Of a DNA stretch of 64,000 nucleotides, positions 34,718 through 43,940 are shown piece after piece (position 1 is the stretch's first letter; each line of letters opens with the position of its first letter). Position numbers and translations under genes: made by a program. The notes beneath the pieces are model-generated. The model ran no database searches. It was given only the letters and a program-made list of their open reading frames with translations, and was not told where the DNA came from. Origin of the DNA: Mycolicibacterium hodleri (GTDB lineage Bacteria > Actinomycetota > Actinomycetes > Mycobacteriales > Mycobacteriaceae). The DNA lies in NCBI RefSeq assembly GCF_025822245.1, contig NZ_JACKTL010000053.1:90328-154327 (forward strand), given 5' to 3'.

Positions 34718-35868
34718 GTGCGCGACCGATCCGGCTCCTGTTCGTCGTCCCCGATCTGATGGTCGGAGGTGCGGAGCGTCACGTCACCACGCTCCTGCCA
34801 CGCCTGGATCCGCAGCGGTTCACGCCGTCGGTGGTCTGCATCGGTGACGAGGGTGGTCTGTTCGCCGACCTCGTGGCTGCCGGTGTGCCGGCCCGGGCCC
34901 TCCATCTGGGCGGCAAACTGCAGGCCGGGCGGGCCGTGGCCGCACTCACCGCGATCATGCGCGACGGGCGACCGGACGTCGTCGTCGTGCGCGGCTACAA
35001 CGCCGAGACCCTCGGCCGGATCGCCGCGCGTGTCGCAGGCGTCGCACACACGGTGATGTGGGTGCACAACATCGGCGACGCAACGCCTCGAAGCACCCTG
35101 CGCCGCAACGTCGACCGCGCCCTGACGCGCTGGACGAGCGCGTACTTCGGCGTCGCCGAGGCGCAGCGTCGATATCTCGTGGACGATCTCGGGTACCCCG
35201 ACGACCGGATCCGCATCATCCACAACGGGGTGGATCCGGCGGCGTTCGATCCCACCACCGACGCGTCACCGCTGGGCGAGTTCGGTTGGACAGCAGGCGA
35301 TCCGGTGGTGGCCATCGTCGCCGAGCTGAGCCCGATCAAGGACCACGCCACGTTCCTGCGGGCAGCTCGCATCGTCGTCGACGACATGCCGTCGGCGAGG
35401 TTCCTCGTGATCGGGGACGGGGCCTGCCGCACCGAGCTCGAGGGGTTGTGTGCCGAGCTCGGGCTCGGGTCCAACGTGCACTTCACCGGGGTGCGTCGCG
35501 ACGTCGGCCGACTGCTGCGCGCGGTCGACGTCTTCGCGCTGAGTTCGGTGACGGTGGAATGCTTCTCGATCGCGTTGCTCGAGGCGATGGCGTGTGCCAG
35601 GCCGGCGGTGTGTACCGCCGTGGGCGGAATCCCCGAGATGATCGAGGACGGCCGGACCGGCTACCTGGTGCCGCCCAGCAGCCCGCACCAGCTCGCCGCC
35701 AGGATCGCGACCCTCTTGTCGCGTCCCGAGGCCGCACGACGCATGGGTCTGGCGGGGCGCCGTCGCGTGGTCGCCGAATTCAGTCTGGACCGCAGCGTGG
35801 ACCTGGCTCAGCGGGCCCTCGAGGACGTGGTCGCCGACCACGCCCTACTCAGTGATCGGAGTCGATGA
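34714..35868 (+). CDS. GT4-family glycosyltransferase
   Basis: GT-B fold transferase of 384 residues. The N-terminal acceptor domain starts FVVPDLMVGGAERHVTTLLP (the GGAERH motif is typical of GT4). The C-terminal donor domain has VAIVAELSPIKDHATFLRAA, NVHFTGVRRDVGRLLRAVDVF and ECFSIALLEAMACARPAVC, the E-x7-E motif region, then TAVGGIPEMIEDGRTGYLV. It probably adds one sugar of the repeat unit on the cytoplasmic face. Donor sugar unknown. The ATG overlaps the wzy stop. Confidence 0.9.
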   Translation: MSARPIRLLFVVPDLMVGGAERHVTTLLPRLDPQRFTPSVVCIGDEGGLFADLVAAGVPARALHLGGKLQAGRAVAALTAIMRDGRPDVVVVRGYNAETLGRIAARVAGVAHTVMWVHNIGDATPRSTLRRNVDRALTRWTSAYFGVAEAQRRYLVDDLGYPDDRIRIIHNGVDPAAFDPTTDASPLGEFGWTAGDPVVAIVAELSPIKDHATFLRAARIVVDDMPSARFLVIGDGACRTELEGLCAELGLGSNVHFTGVRRDVGRLLRAVDVFALSSVTVECFSIALLEAMACARPAVCTAVGGIPEMIEDGRTGYLVPPSSPHQLAARIATLLSRPEAARRMGLAGRRRVVAEFSLDRSVDLAQRALEDVVADHALLSDRSR

Positions 35869-37133
35869 TGACGCGCCACATACTGATTCTCGTCGAGAAC
35901 CTCTCGGTCCCGTTCGACCGGCGCGTGTGGCAGGAGAGCCGTGCACTGGTCGGTGCGGGATTCAAGGTCACGGTGATCTGCCCGACCGGTGACGGCCAAG
36001 ACCGGGAGCGGGACGTGGTGGTCGACGGCGTGCGAATCCTGCGCTATCCGCTGCACGCGGCAACCGGTGGCCCGATCGGCTACGTCAGGGAGTACGGGCT
36101 CGCGCTCATTCACACGCTGCGCCTGGCGATCCGAGTTCGCCGCGAGGAGCGCGTCGACGTCGTGCACGCCTGCAATCCGCCGGACCTGCTGTTCCTGATC
36201 GCGCTGGCACTGCGTCCGTTCGGGGCGAAGTTCGTCTTCGACCACCACGACCTCGGGCCCGAGATGTTCCTGTCCCGATTCCCCGACGGTGGCCGAATCC
36301 TCTACTGGCTGACCAGAGTCGTCGAGCGGGTGACCTTTGCCTGCGCCGACGCGGTCATCTCGACGAACGAGAGCTATCGACGCATCGCCGTCGAGCGCGG
36401 CAAGGTAGACCCCGACGACGTGGTGGTGGTGCGGACCGCACCCGATCTCAGCCGGTTCGTCCGGCAGGCCCCGGACGAGAGTCTCAAGCGCGGCAAGCCG
36501 TACCTGCTGGCCTACCTCGGCGTCATGGGTCCGTCGGACGGCGTGGACTACGCTGTGCGTTCCCTTCATCTACTGCGTGACCAGCTCGGCTGCAACGACT
36601 TTCACTGCATCATGATGGGTGCGGGCGACACGTTCGACCAACAGGTGGCGCTCAGCGAGGAACTCGGCCTCTCCGACGTCGTCGAATTCCCTGGCCGGGT
36701 GTCCGACGAATTCGTGCAGCGCTGCCTCTCCACGGCCGACGTCTGCCTGGCGCCCGACCCACGCAATCCGCTCAACGACGTGTCCACCATGAACAAGGTC
36801 GTCGAGTACATGGCCATGGGACGTCCCATCGTCTCCTTCGACCTGGTCGAATCCCGCGTATCGGCCGGCGACGCCGCGGTATACGTCCCGGCCAACGACG
36901 AGCTGGCCTTCGCCACGGCGGTCGACCACCTCCTGCGTACCCCGGGTAAGCGCCGGGTGATGGGTGCTTCCGGCTACCGCCGGGTTGCCCACGACCTGTC
37001 GTGGGACACCTCGCGCAGCACCCTCATCCGGTTCTACGAACGTCTGCTTGGGACGACCACCCCGGCAGTGGAAGACGAGCCGTTGGCATCAGTCGTCGTC
37101 ATCGACGGCGCACGACGTTGGGAGGCGATGTGA
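35865..37133 (+). CDS. GT4-family glycosyltransferase (WbuB-like)
   Basis: Glycosyltransferase of 422 residues. The N-terminus HILILVENLSVPFDRRVWQESRAL is characteristic of the WbuB-like branch (usually 'PFDRRVW'). It is followed by VHACNPPDLLFLIALALRP and FDHHDLGPEMFLSRFP. The donor-binding domain shows YLGVMGPSDGVDYAVRSLHLL and DVCLAPDPRNPLNDVSTMNKVVEYMAMGRPIVSFD. Members often transfer N-acetylated amino sugars, which would fit with the local GlmS, but the donor is not proven. Two in-frame ATGs overlap the previous stop (ATGATGA); the first is used. Confidence 0.88.
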   Translation: MMTRHILILVENLSVPFDRRVWQESRALVGAGFKVTVICPTGDGQDRERDVVVDGVRILRYPLHAATGGPIGYVREYGLALIHTLRLAIRVRREERVDVVHACNPPDLLFLIALALRPFGAKFVFDHHDLGPEMFLSRFPDGGRILYWLTRVVERVTFACADAVISTNESYRRIAVERGKVDPDDVVVVRTAPDLSRFVRQAPDESLKRGKPYLLAYLGVMGPSDGVDYAVRSLHLLRDQLGCNDFHCIMMGAGDTFDQQVALSEELGLSDVVEFPGRVSDEFVQRCLSTADVCLAPDPRNPLNDVSTMNKVVEYMAMGRPIVSFDLVESRVSAGDAAVYVPANDELAFATAVDHLLRTPGKRRVMGASGYRRVAHDLSWDTSRSTLIRFYERLLGTTTPAVEDEPLASVVVIDGARRWEAM

Positions 37134-39355
37134 AGCAGGCAATTCAGAACCTGAAGTCCGGTGAGGTGTCGGTGAGCGAGGTCCCGCCGCCGCGGCTGCA
37201 CCGCGGCGGGGCGCTCGTCGCGACCCTGTCGTCGCTCATCAGTGCGGGCACCGAGCGCAGCAAGATCGAGATGGGTGAGAAGAGCATGCTCGGCAAGGCT
37301 CGGGCGCGGCCGGAGCTCGTGCAGCAGGTACTGGTCAAGGCCCGCCAGGACGGCATGCGGGAGACCTACCGGACCGTGATGCAGCGGCTCGAGGCGCCGA
37401 ACCCGTTGGGCTACAGCGCCGCCGGACGCGTCCTCGCGGTCGCACCCGACGTGCCGGGGGTCGAGGTCGGCGATCTCGTCGCCTGCTCCGGGGCGGGTTA
37501 CGCGAACCACGCCGAGGTCAACTTCATCCCCAAGCACCTGCTGGCCAGGGTGCCCGACGGCGTGACCGCCGATCAGGCCGCCTACGGCACGGTGGGCTGC
37601 ATCGCGATGCACGGCGTCCGGCAGGCCGAGCTGGGCCTCGGCGACCGCGTGCTGGTGGTCGGGCTGGGTCTGGTAGGTCTGGTCACCGCTCAGCTGGCCA
37701 GGGTGGCCGGGGCCAGGGTGTTCGGCACGGATCTCGACCCGGTGGCGTGTTCGCTGGCCGAACGGCTGGGCGTCGAGCGTGCCGTGCCGAGGGGCTCGTC
37801 CATCGAGGCCGTCGTCGACGCCGTCACCGACGGGGTCGGGGTCGACGCCGTGCTGATCTGTGCCGCCGCTTCCTCCAACGATCCGATCGAGCTGGCGGCC
37901 CAGCTCGCGCGCGACCGGGCCAGGGTGGTGCTCGTGGGCCACGTCGGACTGAATCTTCCCCGAGAACCGTTCTACGACAAGGAGATCGACCTTCGATATT
38001 CGCGGTCGTACGGACCGGGTCGCTACGACCCCGCCTACGAGGAGCACGGACACGACTATCCGATCGGGTACGTCCGGTGGACCGAGCAGCGCAACCTCGG
38101 TGAGTTTCTGCGCCTGGTCCGCGACGGTCGGGTGGACGTGGCAGGCCTGACCACGCACCACTTCCCGGTCGACCATGCGGCCGACGCCTACGCACTCATC
38201 TCGGGCAAGTCCCCGGACGAGACCCGCCCGGTGGGCGTTCTGCTGCACTACCCGAACAGCGAGGCCGCCGCCGAGCGCCGCCGCGTCGAGCTCGACCCGC
38301 ACCGCCGTCCGTCGGTCGAACGCGTGAGCCTCGGCATGGTGGGTGCCGGGAACTTCGCCACCCGGGTCTTGCTGCCGGCCTTGATGGCCACCGACAAGGT
38401 CGAACCCGTCGGCATCACGACCTCCAGTGGCGCCACGGCGCGTCGAGTGGCCGAGACGTATGGCTTCGCCCACGCGACCAGTGACGCCGAGGCGTTGATC
38501 ACCGATCCGACCGTCGACGCGATCGTCATCGCCACGCGTCACGACTCGCACGCCGGGCTGACCGCCCAGGCGCTGCGCGCCGGGAAGGCGACCTTCTGCG
38601 AGAAGCCCCTTGCCACCACCTGGGCGGGCCTCGAGGACGTCGCGTCGGCTTGGGTGGAGACCGGGGCGCCCCTGCTCGTGGGCTTCAATCGGCGGTTCTC
38701 GCCACTGACGGCCAAGCTGCGGGCCGCGTTGCCGCCCGGCGTGCCACGCGTGGTGATCGCCCGTTGCAACGCGGGGCAAATGCCGCCCGACCACTGGATG
38801 CGCGATCCCATCTCCGGCGGCGGCCGCATCATCGGCGAACTGTGCCACTTCCTGGACCTCTCGTGTTCCCTGGTCGAGGGCCGCCCGGTGCGCGTCTCGG
38901 CCGAGGCCATCGCCTCGCCCGATCCCGCCGAGCTGGCCGACACCGTCGTCGTGCAGGTCACGTTCTCCTGCGGTTCCGTCGCGAGCCTGCAGTACCTCGG
39001 CAACGGCGACCCGAGCATCCCCAAGGAGCGGATCGAGGTCTACTGCGGTGGAACCGTCGGGATCGTCGACGACTTCTTCGGCCTGGAGATCGGGCAGGGC
39101 GGCAAGCGGAAGCGCACGCGCGGCCGCCGTCAGGAGAAGGGCCATCGCGAGGAGATGGACCTGTTCGCCGACCTGGCCGCCGGCGGTCGGGAGGCGCAGG
39201 CCGTGGCCGAGGCTGCGTTCTGGTCGAGCGCGCTGACGCTGCAGGTCCCGATGGCGCTCGCCCAGGGCCGGGCGGTCGTCGTCGACCTGCCGGAAGCGCT
39301 CGGCGGCCGCGGCGCCGGCGCCGGCATGGCCGGCGAGCAGGAGAGGCCGGAGTGA
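37130..39355 (+). CDS. Bi-domain oxidoreductase: zinc-dehydrogenase-like plus Gfo/Idh/MocA domain
   Basis: Fusion protein of 741 residues. Residues 1 to about 370 form a medium-chain dehydrogenase-like domain (GYSAAGRVLAVAPDVPGVEVGDLVACSGAGYANHAEV, NAD site VLVVGLGLVGLVTAQLARVAG). Residues about 400 to 720 form a Gfo/Idh/MocA oxidoreductase (GMVGAGNFATRVLLPAL, EKPLATTWAGLEDVA, GFNRRFSPLTAKLR, GGGRIIGELCHFLDL). Such bi-domain proteins usually lie beside a heparinase II/III protein in polysaccharide clusters, as here. The reaction is unknown; sugar oxidation or epimerisation through a keto intermediate is likely. GTG start overlaps the preceding stop. Confidence 0.87.
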   Translation: MKQAIQNLKSGEVSVSEVPPPRLHRGGALVATLSSLISAGTERSKIEMGEKSMLGKARARPELVQQVLVKARQDGMRETYRTVMQRLEAPNPLGYSAAGRVLAVAPDVPGVEVGDLVACSGAGYANHAEVNFIPKHLLARVPDGVTADQAAYGTVGCIAMHGVRQAELGLGDRVLVVGLGLVGLVTAQLARVAGARVFGTDLDPVACSLAERLGVERAVPRGSSIEAVVDAVTDGVGVDAVLICAAASSNDPIELAAQLARDRARVVLVGHVGLNLPREPFYDKEIDLRYSRSYGPGRYDPAYEEHGHDYPIGYVRWTEQRNLGEFLRLVRDGRVDVAGLTTHHFPVDHAADAYALISGKSPDETRPVGVLLHYPNSEAAAERRRVELDPHRRPSVERVSLGMVGAGNFATRVLLPALMATDKVEPVGITTSSGATARRVAETYGFAHATSDAEALITDPTVDAIVIATRHDSHAGLTAQALRAGKATFCEKPLATTWAGLEDVASAWVETGAPLLVGFNRRFSPLTAKLRAALPPGVPRVVIARCNAGQMPPDHWMRDPISGGGRIIGELCHFLDLSCSLVEGRPVRVSAEAIASPDPAELADTVVVQVTFSCGSVASLQYLGNGDPSIPKERIEVYCGGTVGIVDDFFGLEIGQGGKRKRTRGRRQEKGHREEMDLFADLAAGGREAQAVAEAAFWSSALTLQVPMALAQGRAVVVDLPEALGGRGAGAGMAGEQERPE

Positions 39356-42300
39356 CCGCGAGTCGGCCCGTCACGGTCGCTCTCGTCGGACCGTTTCCGC
39401 CACCCTTTGGCGGGATGGGCGTGTACTTCTCGTCGATCGAAGCAGGTCTGCGGCAGGCGGGGCTGGAGCCGCTCCGGGTGCCGGTCCCGTACGCCGCCGT
39501 CGGCGGGTGGAGACGGCACCTGGGCCGGGTGGTCGTCTTCGTCCGCGCGGCGATCGCCCTGGTGCGCGCCAGACCCGACGTGGTCCACTGCGTCACGGGG
39601 AGCCAGCCCAACCTGATCGGCAACGTCCTGCCCCTGGTTGCCGCCCAGGTGGTGCGTCGTCCGAGCATCCTGTCCATCGCGGGCGGCGAGTTCCCCGCCG
39701 CCGTCGCGAGCTACCGGGGTGCCCGACGGTGGCTCGTCCGCTTCATCCTGACCCGGCCGCAGCTGTTGGTGGCGTGTACCGACGAGATCGCCACGGCGCT
39801 GCGGAACGTCGGGGTGCGTGAGTCCCGCATCACCACGGTGTCGAATGCGTTGCCCGTGCGGCTCGACCCCCGCGCCGAGCAGGTGCTGCCCGCCGCAGTC
39901 GGGGACTTCGCCGACCGGCATGCGCCGCTCGTCGCGTCGATCAGCGGGTGGTACGACTACTACGGCAGCCAGGATCTGGTGAAAGCCGTTCGGCAGCTTC
40001 GCGTCTCGCATCCCCGTCTGGGTCTGGTGTTGATGGTCAAGGGCGGTGGGGACGCCGACTTCCGCGCCGAGTTGCTAGACGTCCTCGCCGACGACGACCT
40101 GCGCGACGCGGTCCTGGTCCGCGAGGACGAGCGTGCCGTCTTTCCCATCCTGCGCCGGGCGGACGCCTTCGTCCGTACCCCTCACCACGAGGGGGACGCC
40201 ATCTCCGTTCGCGAGGCTCTTGCCGTCGGTACGCCCGTCGTGGCGAGCGACGTCGGCTTTCGCCCCGGCGGAGTCGTCCGCTACCGCCCCGCCGACTCGG
40301 TGGACCTCGCCGCCCGGCTGCGCGACACTCTCGCCGGTGAGGCAGTCGGTGGCGGCGTCGACCCTGGCGAGGGCGAGCAGAACCTCGACCTTCTCCTCGC
40401 CACCTACCGGCACCTCGCCGCGCGTACGGATGAGTCACGCCGGTCGCGCCTCGCGTGGTATGCCGGTCGCGCCGCACGGATGTCACCCCGCGAAATGGTT
40501 TGGCGCGCAGCGAGAGTGGCGGACACGCTGACTGGGCGGGACGGCCTCCGCGAGCGTTCCGACGCGAGGATCTTGACCGGTCCGGTCGACTGGGACGCAT
40601 TGCTGACGCGTTTCCGCGAGGCCGATTCGCGGCCGGTGCTGCTCGACCGGGACCGGGCGCGGCAGATGGCGGTGCGACGACCGGCCGAGGTCGGCCGACT
40701 GATCGCCGAGGCCGACCGAATCCTGGCCGGCGAACACACCTACCTGGGATACCCGAGCGCGAACGTGGGCCCGGTCGTCGACTGGAACGTCGACCCGCTC
40801 AGCGGCTACCGCTGGCCGACGACGGCCGCCAGCAGGCTCGACCACCGGGTGGCCAGCAGCGATCCGAAGTGGATCTGGGAGCTCAACCGCCTCCAACACC
40901 TGCCGATCCTGGCGCAGGCCTGGCTCGTCACCGATGACGATCGTTACGCGCAGCGGGCATTCGACCATCTCGACTCGTGGCTGGACCAGAATCCCGTCGG
41001 TACCGGGATGGCGTGGCGGGGAGCGTTCGAGGCGGGCATCCGCGCCATCTCGGTGGCCGTCGCCCTGCAGGGCTTGCGGACCTCACCTGAGATGACCGCG
41101 CAGCGGTACCGGCGGGTGGTCCGGATGCTGGACGCGAGTGCCCGCCACTGCTGGCACGGTCGCTCCCGCTTTAGCTCGGCCAACAACCACCTCATCGGAG
41201 AGCTGGCGGGCTTGGTCACCGTGCACCTCTTCTTCCCCGAACTCGCCTCGCCGGCAAGGGTTTACCAGCGGGCGCTCGACGCGCTCGCCGACGAGGCCGG
41301 GCGGCAGATCCTTGCCGACGGTGCGGGTGCCGAGCAGTCGGTGTCCTATCAGGTCTTCACCGCCGAGCTGTTCTCGTGGGTCGTCGGGCTGCTGCGCCTT
41401 GGCAACCGTCGGCCGCCGCCCGAACTCGTCGCGGCGCTGGACCGAAGCGCGCGATACCTGGCTTCGCTGGTGGGATCGGAGGACCCCGACCCCCGGTACG
41501 GCGACGACGACGACGGCTTCGCGGTCCGCTTGGGCGCCGAGCCGAAGCGCACCGTGCGCCAGCACCTCGGCATCGTGGCGGCGACGACGGCCCACGACAC
41601 CGCCGGCAGGCACGGCGAGATGACGCTGACTGCAGCGTGGTTCGCGACCGCGCTGGGTACGCCGGTCCACCAGATCGGCGCGGGCGTCGGCCAGGGCGAG
41701 TCCGCCGCAAGTGCGTACGCGCCGGATGGCGGCCTGGTGGTCCTGCGCCCGGGGCCGCACCGGCTGACCATGGACGTCGGACCGCTGGGGCACGGGTCGA
41801 CCGCCGCGCACGGGCACGCCGACGCGCTCGCGGTGACCCTCAGCGCCGGGGGCCACGAGCTCGTCGTCGACCCCGGAACCGGCAGCTACTACGCCAATCC
41901 GCAGTGGCGAGTCGCCCACCGTGGCACCGCTGCTCACGCCACGGTCTGCGTCGACGGTCTCGACCAGTCCGAGATCGGCGGCCCCTTCTACTGGAAGCGG
42001 CAGGCGAGTACCACCGTGCACTCGGTCGACCTGACGCGCGGCATCGTCGACGCCGAACACGACGGATACCGCAGGCTCGGCGATCCGGTGACGCACCGGC
42101 GCTGGCTGATCGCCCCTCCCGGCGACCCGACCATCGTCGTCGTCGACCTCCTCGACGGCTCGTCGGTGCACGACGTCTCGGTGTCCTGGCCCCTGCACCC
42201 CGAGCTGGACTGGATTCCCACCGCCGACGGGCACCTCGTCGACCGGGGCGACGGGCCGGTGCTTCAGTTGTGTTACGCCGCAACGACCTCCGTCGTGTTC

Positions 42301-42603
42301 GGCCAGATCCGCGCCGATGCCGACTCCGGGCTGGGGTGGTGGTCGGATCGTCTGGAGGCCAGGACGCCGACCTGGTTGCTGACGGCCTCGACCCGCAGTG
42401 CCCTCCCGCTCGCGATGCTCTCGCTGTTGCGCACCGCCGACGCCGGGGCGGTGACGAGGCCCGAGATCGTCCGGGCCGGGGACCGCCTGGAAATCAGCTG
42501 GTGGGAGCACGACGTCCGACGTGACCTGACGATCGACGTCACGACCCCTGGCGCGGTGACGATTTCGCCTCCGTCGACGATGAGATTGGTGAGTGAACGA
42601 TGA
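39352..42603 (+). CDS. Fused GT4 glycosyltransferase and heparinase II/III-family domain
   Basis: Single open frame of 1083 residues. Residues 1 to about 360 are a GT4 transferase (LVGPFPPPFGGMGVYFSSIEAGL, then HHEGDAISVREALAVGTPVVASDVG). From about residue 365 (RRSRLAWYAGRAARMSPREMVWRAARVADT) it continues as a heparinase II/III-family protein, with an alpha/alpha toroid (WIWELNRLQHLPILAQAW, RFSSANNHLIGELAGLV) and the signature HGHADALAVTLSAGGHELVVDPGTGSY. These are normally two separate adjacent genes. The frame is uninterrupted through the junction and an in-frame ATG at 40480 could allow a separate lyase product. The lyase part would need export, yet no signal peptide is visible, so its site of action is unclear. 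GTG start and TGA stop overlap neighbours. Confidence 0.85.
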   Translation: MTASRPVTVALVGPFPPPFGGMGVYFSSIEAGLRQAGLEPLRVPVPYAAVGGWRRHLGRVVVFVRAAIALVRARPDVVHCVTGSQPNLIGNVLPLVAAQVVRRPSILSIAGGEFPAAVASYRGARRWLVRFILTRPQLLVACTDEIATALRNVGVRESRITTVSNALPVRLDPRAEQVLPAAVGDFADRHAPLVASISGWYDYYGSQDLVKAVRQLRVSHPRLGLVLMVKGGGDADFRAELLDVLADDDLRDAVLVREDERAVFPILRRADAFVRTPHHEGDAISVREALAVGTPVVASDVGFRPGGVVRYRPADSVDLAARLRDTLAGEAVGGGVDPGEGEQNLDLLLATYRHLAARTDESRRSRLAWYAGRAARMSPREMVWRAARVADTLTGRDGLRERSDARILTGPVDWDALLTRFREADSRPVLLDRDRARQMAVRRPAEVGRLIAEADRILAGEHTYLGYPSANVGPVVDWNVDPLSGYRWPTTAASRLDHRVASSDPKWIWELNRLQHLPILAQAWLVTDDDRYAQRAFDHLDSWLDQNPVGTGMAWRGAFEAGIRAISVAVALQGLRTSPEMTAQRYRRVVRMLDASARHCWHGRSRFSSANNHLIGELAGLVTVHLFFPELASPARVYQRALDALADEAGRQILADGAGAEQSVSYQVFTAELFSWVVGLLRLGNRRPPPELVAALDRSARYLASLVGSEDPDPRYGDDDDGFAVRLGAEPKRTVRQHLGIVAATTAHDTAGRHGEMTLTAAWFATALGTPVHQIGAGVGQGESAASAYAPDGGLVVLRPGPHRLTMDVGPLGHGSTAAHGHADALAVTLSAGGHELVVDPGTGSYYANPQWRVAHRGTAAHATVCVDGLDQSEIGGPFYWKRQASTTVHSVDLTRGIVDAEHDGYRRLGDPVTHRRWLIAPPGDPTIVVVDLLDGSSVHDVSVSWPLHPELDWIPTADGHLVDRGDGPVLQLCYAATTSVVFGQIRADADSGLGWWSDRLEARTPTWLLTASTRSALPLAMLSLLRTADAGAVTRPEIVRAGDRLEISWWEHDVRRDLTIDVTTPGAVTISPPSTMRLVSER

Positions 42604-43937
42604 ATCAGCACCTTCGGGAATCGGTAAGCCTCTTCGGCCTTGGCTACGTCGGCTGCGTGAGCGCCGCATGTCTGGCTTCGCGGGGTCACCGCGTCGTCGG
42701 CGTCGACGTGAGCGCCGAAAAGGTCGAGTCGCTCCGGCAGGGCCGGTCGCCCGTCGTCGAGGACGAGATCGGCGAACTCACGGCAGACGTCGTCGCCGCG
42801 GGCAGCCTCGTGGTCACCGGCGACGCCCACCTGGCGGTCCTGACCACCGACGTCTCCCTGGTCTGCGTCGGCACCCCGTCGACCGCGGGCGGGGGCCTGT
42901 CGACCAGATACCTCGAGGAGGTGACCGCCGAAATCGGTGCGGCGCTTCGTGACAAGGACTCGTGGCACGTCGTCGTGTTTCGCAGCACGATGGTGCCCGG
43001 AACCTGCGAGGAATTGCTCATACCCCTGCTGGAACGGACATCGGGACGACGCGCCGGAGTCGACTTCGGCGTGTGCGTCAACCCCGAGTTCCTCCGTGAG
43101 GGCACCAGCGTCCGGGACTTCCTGGACCCGCCGAAGACCGTCGTGGGCGGCACCGACCCCCGCGCCCGGGACACCGTCCTGCGGCTGTACGACGGCTTGC
43201 CCGGCCCGCGCTTCGACGTGCCGATCCGCGTTGCAGAGATGACGAAGTACGTCGACAACGGCTTCCACGCGCTCAAGATCGGGTTCGCCAACGAAGTCGG
43301 TGCGCTGTGCGCCGCCCTGAAGCTGGACTCGCATGCCGTGATGGACGTCTTCGTCGCGGACACCAAGCTGAACATCAGCCGGGCCTACCTTCGGCCGGGG
43401 TTCGCCTTCGGCGGGTCGTGCCTGCCCAAGGACCTTCGAGCACTGACCCACACCGCGCGGCGCAACGACGTGGACCTGCCGCTGCTGTCGAACGTGCTGG
43501 TCTCCAACGAGGTTCATCTGCGCCGCGCGCTCGACCTGGTGATCGCCGACGGGCGGCGCAAGGTCGGAATCCTCGGTCTCTCCTTCAAGGCGGGCACCGA
43601 CGACCTGCGGGAGAGCCCGTTGGTGGAGCTCGCCGAGCGTCTGATCGGAAAGGGCTTCGACGTCAAGATCCACGACGCCAACGTCGTACTGTCCCGCCTG
43701 ATCGGCGCCAACCGCACCTACATCGCCGAGCGACTGCCCCACATCGGCGAGGTCCTGACCGACGACGTCGACGCCGTGATCGAGCACGCCGACGTGCTGA
43801 TCGTCGGCTCGGCTTCCGCCCAGGTCGTCGACGCGGTGGCACGACTCGGAACGCAGCGCCTGATCATCGATCTGGTGCGCCTGCCCAACGCCGTGGAGTT
43901 GCGCGAGACGCCGAACTACCAGGGCATCGGTTGGTAG
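42600..43937 (+). CDS. GDP-mannose 6-dehydrogenase-like (AlgD family) enzyme
   Basis: Nucleotide-sugar dehydrogenase of 445 residues. It resembles Pseudomonas AlgD over its length: FGLGYVGCVSAACLASRGH, NPEFLREGTSVRDF, VAEMTKYVDNGFHALKIGFANE, MRPGFAFGGSCLPKDLRAL-like segment with catalytic Cys274, GLSFKAGTDDLRESPLVELAE, and GIGW at the C-terminus (AlgD ends in GICW). This predicts GDP-mannuronate as product and hence mannuronate (or a derived uronic acid) in the polymer. That agrees with the adjacent heparinase II/III (alginate-lyase-like) domain. ATG overlaps the fusion-gene stop. Confidence 0.85.
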   Translation: MNQHLRESVSLFGLGYVGCVSAACLASRGHRVVGVDVSAEKVESLRQGRSPVVEDEIGELTADVVAAGSLVVTGDAHLAVLTTDVSLVCVGTPSTAGGGLSTRYLEEVTAEIGAALRDKDSWHVVVFRSTMVPGTCEELLIPLLERTSGRRAGVDFGVCVNPEFLREGTSVRDFLDPPKTVVGGTDPRARDTVLRLYDGLPGPRFDVPIRVAEMTKYVDNGFHALKIGFANEVGALCAALKLDSHAVMDVFVADTKLNISRAYLRPGFAFGGSCLPKDLRALTHTARRNDVDLPLLSNVLVSNEVHLRRALDLVIADGRRKVGILGLSFKAGTDDLRESPLVELAERLIGKGFDVKIHDANVVLSRLIGANRTYIAERLPHIGEVLTDDVDAVIEHADVLIVGSASAQVVDAVARLGTQRLIIDLVRLPNAVELRETPNYQGIGW

Positions 43938-43940
43938 CCG

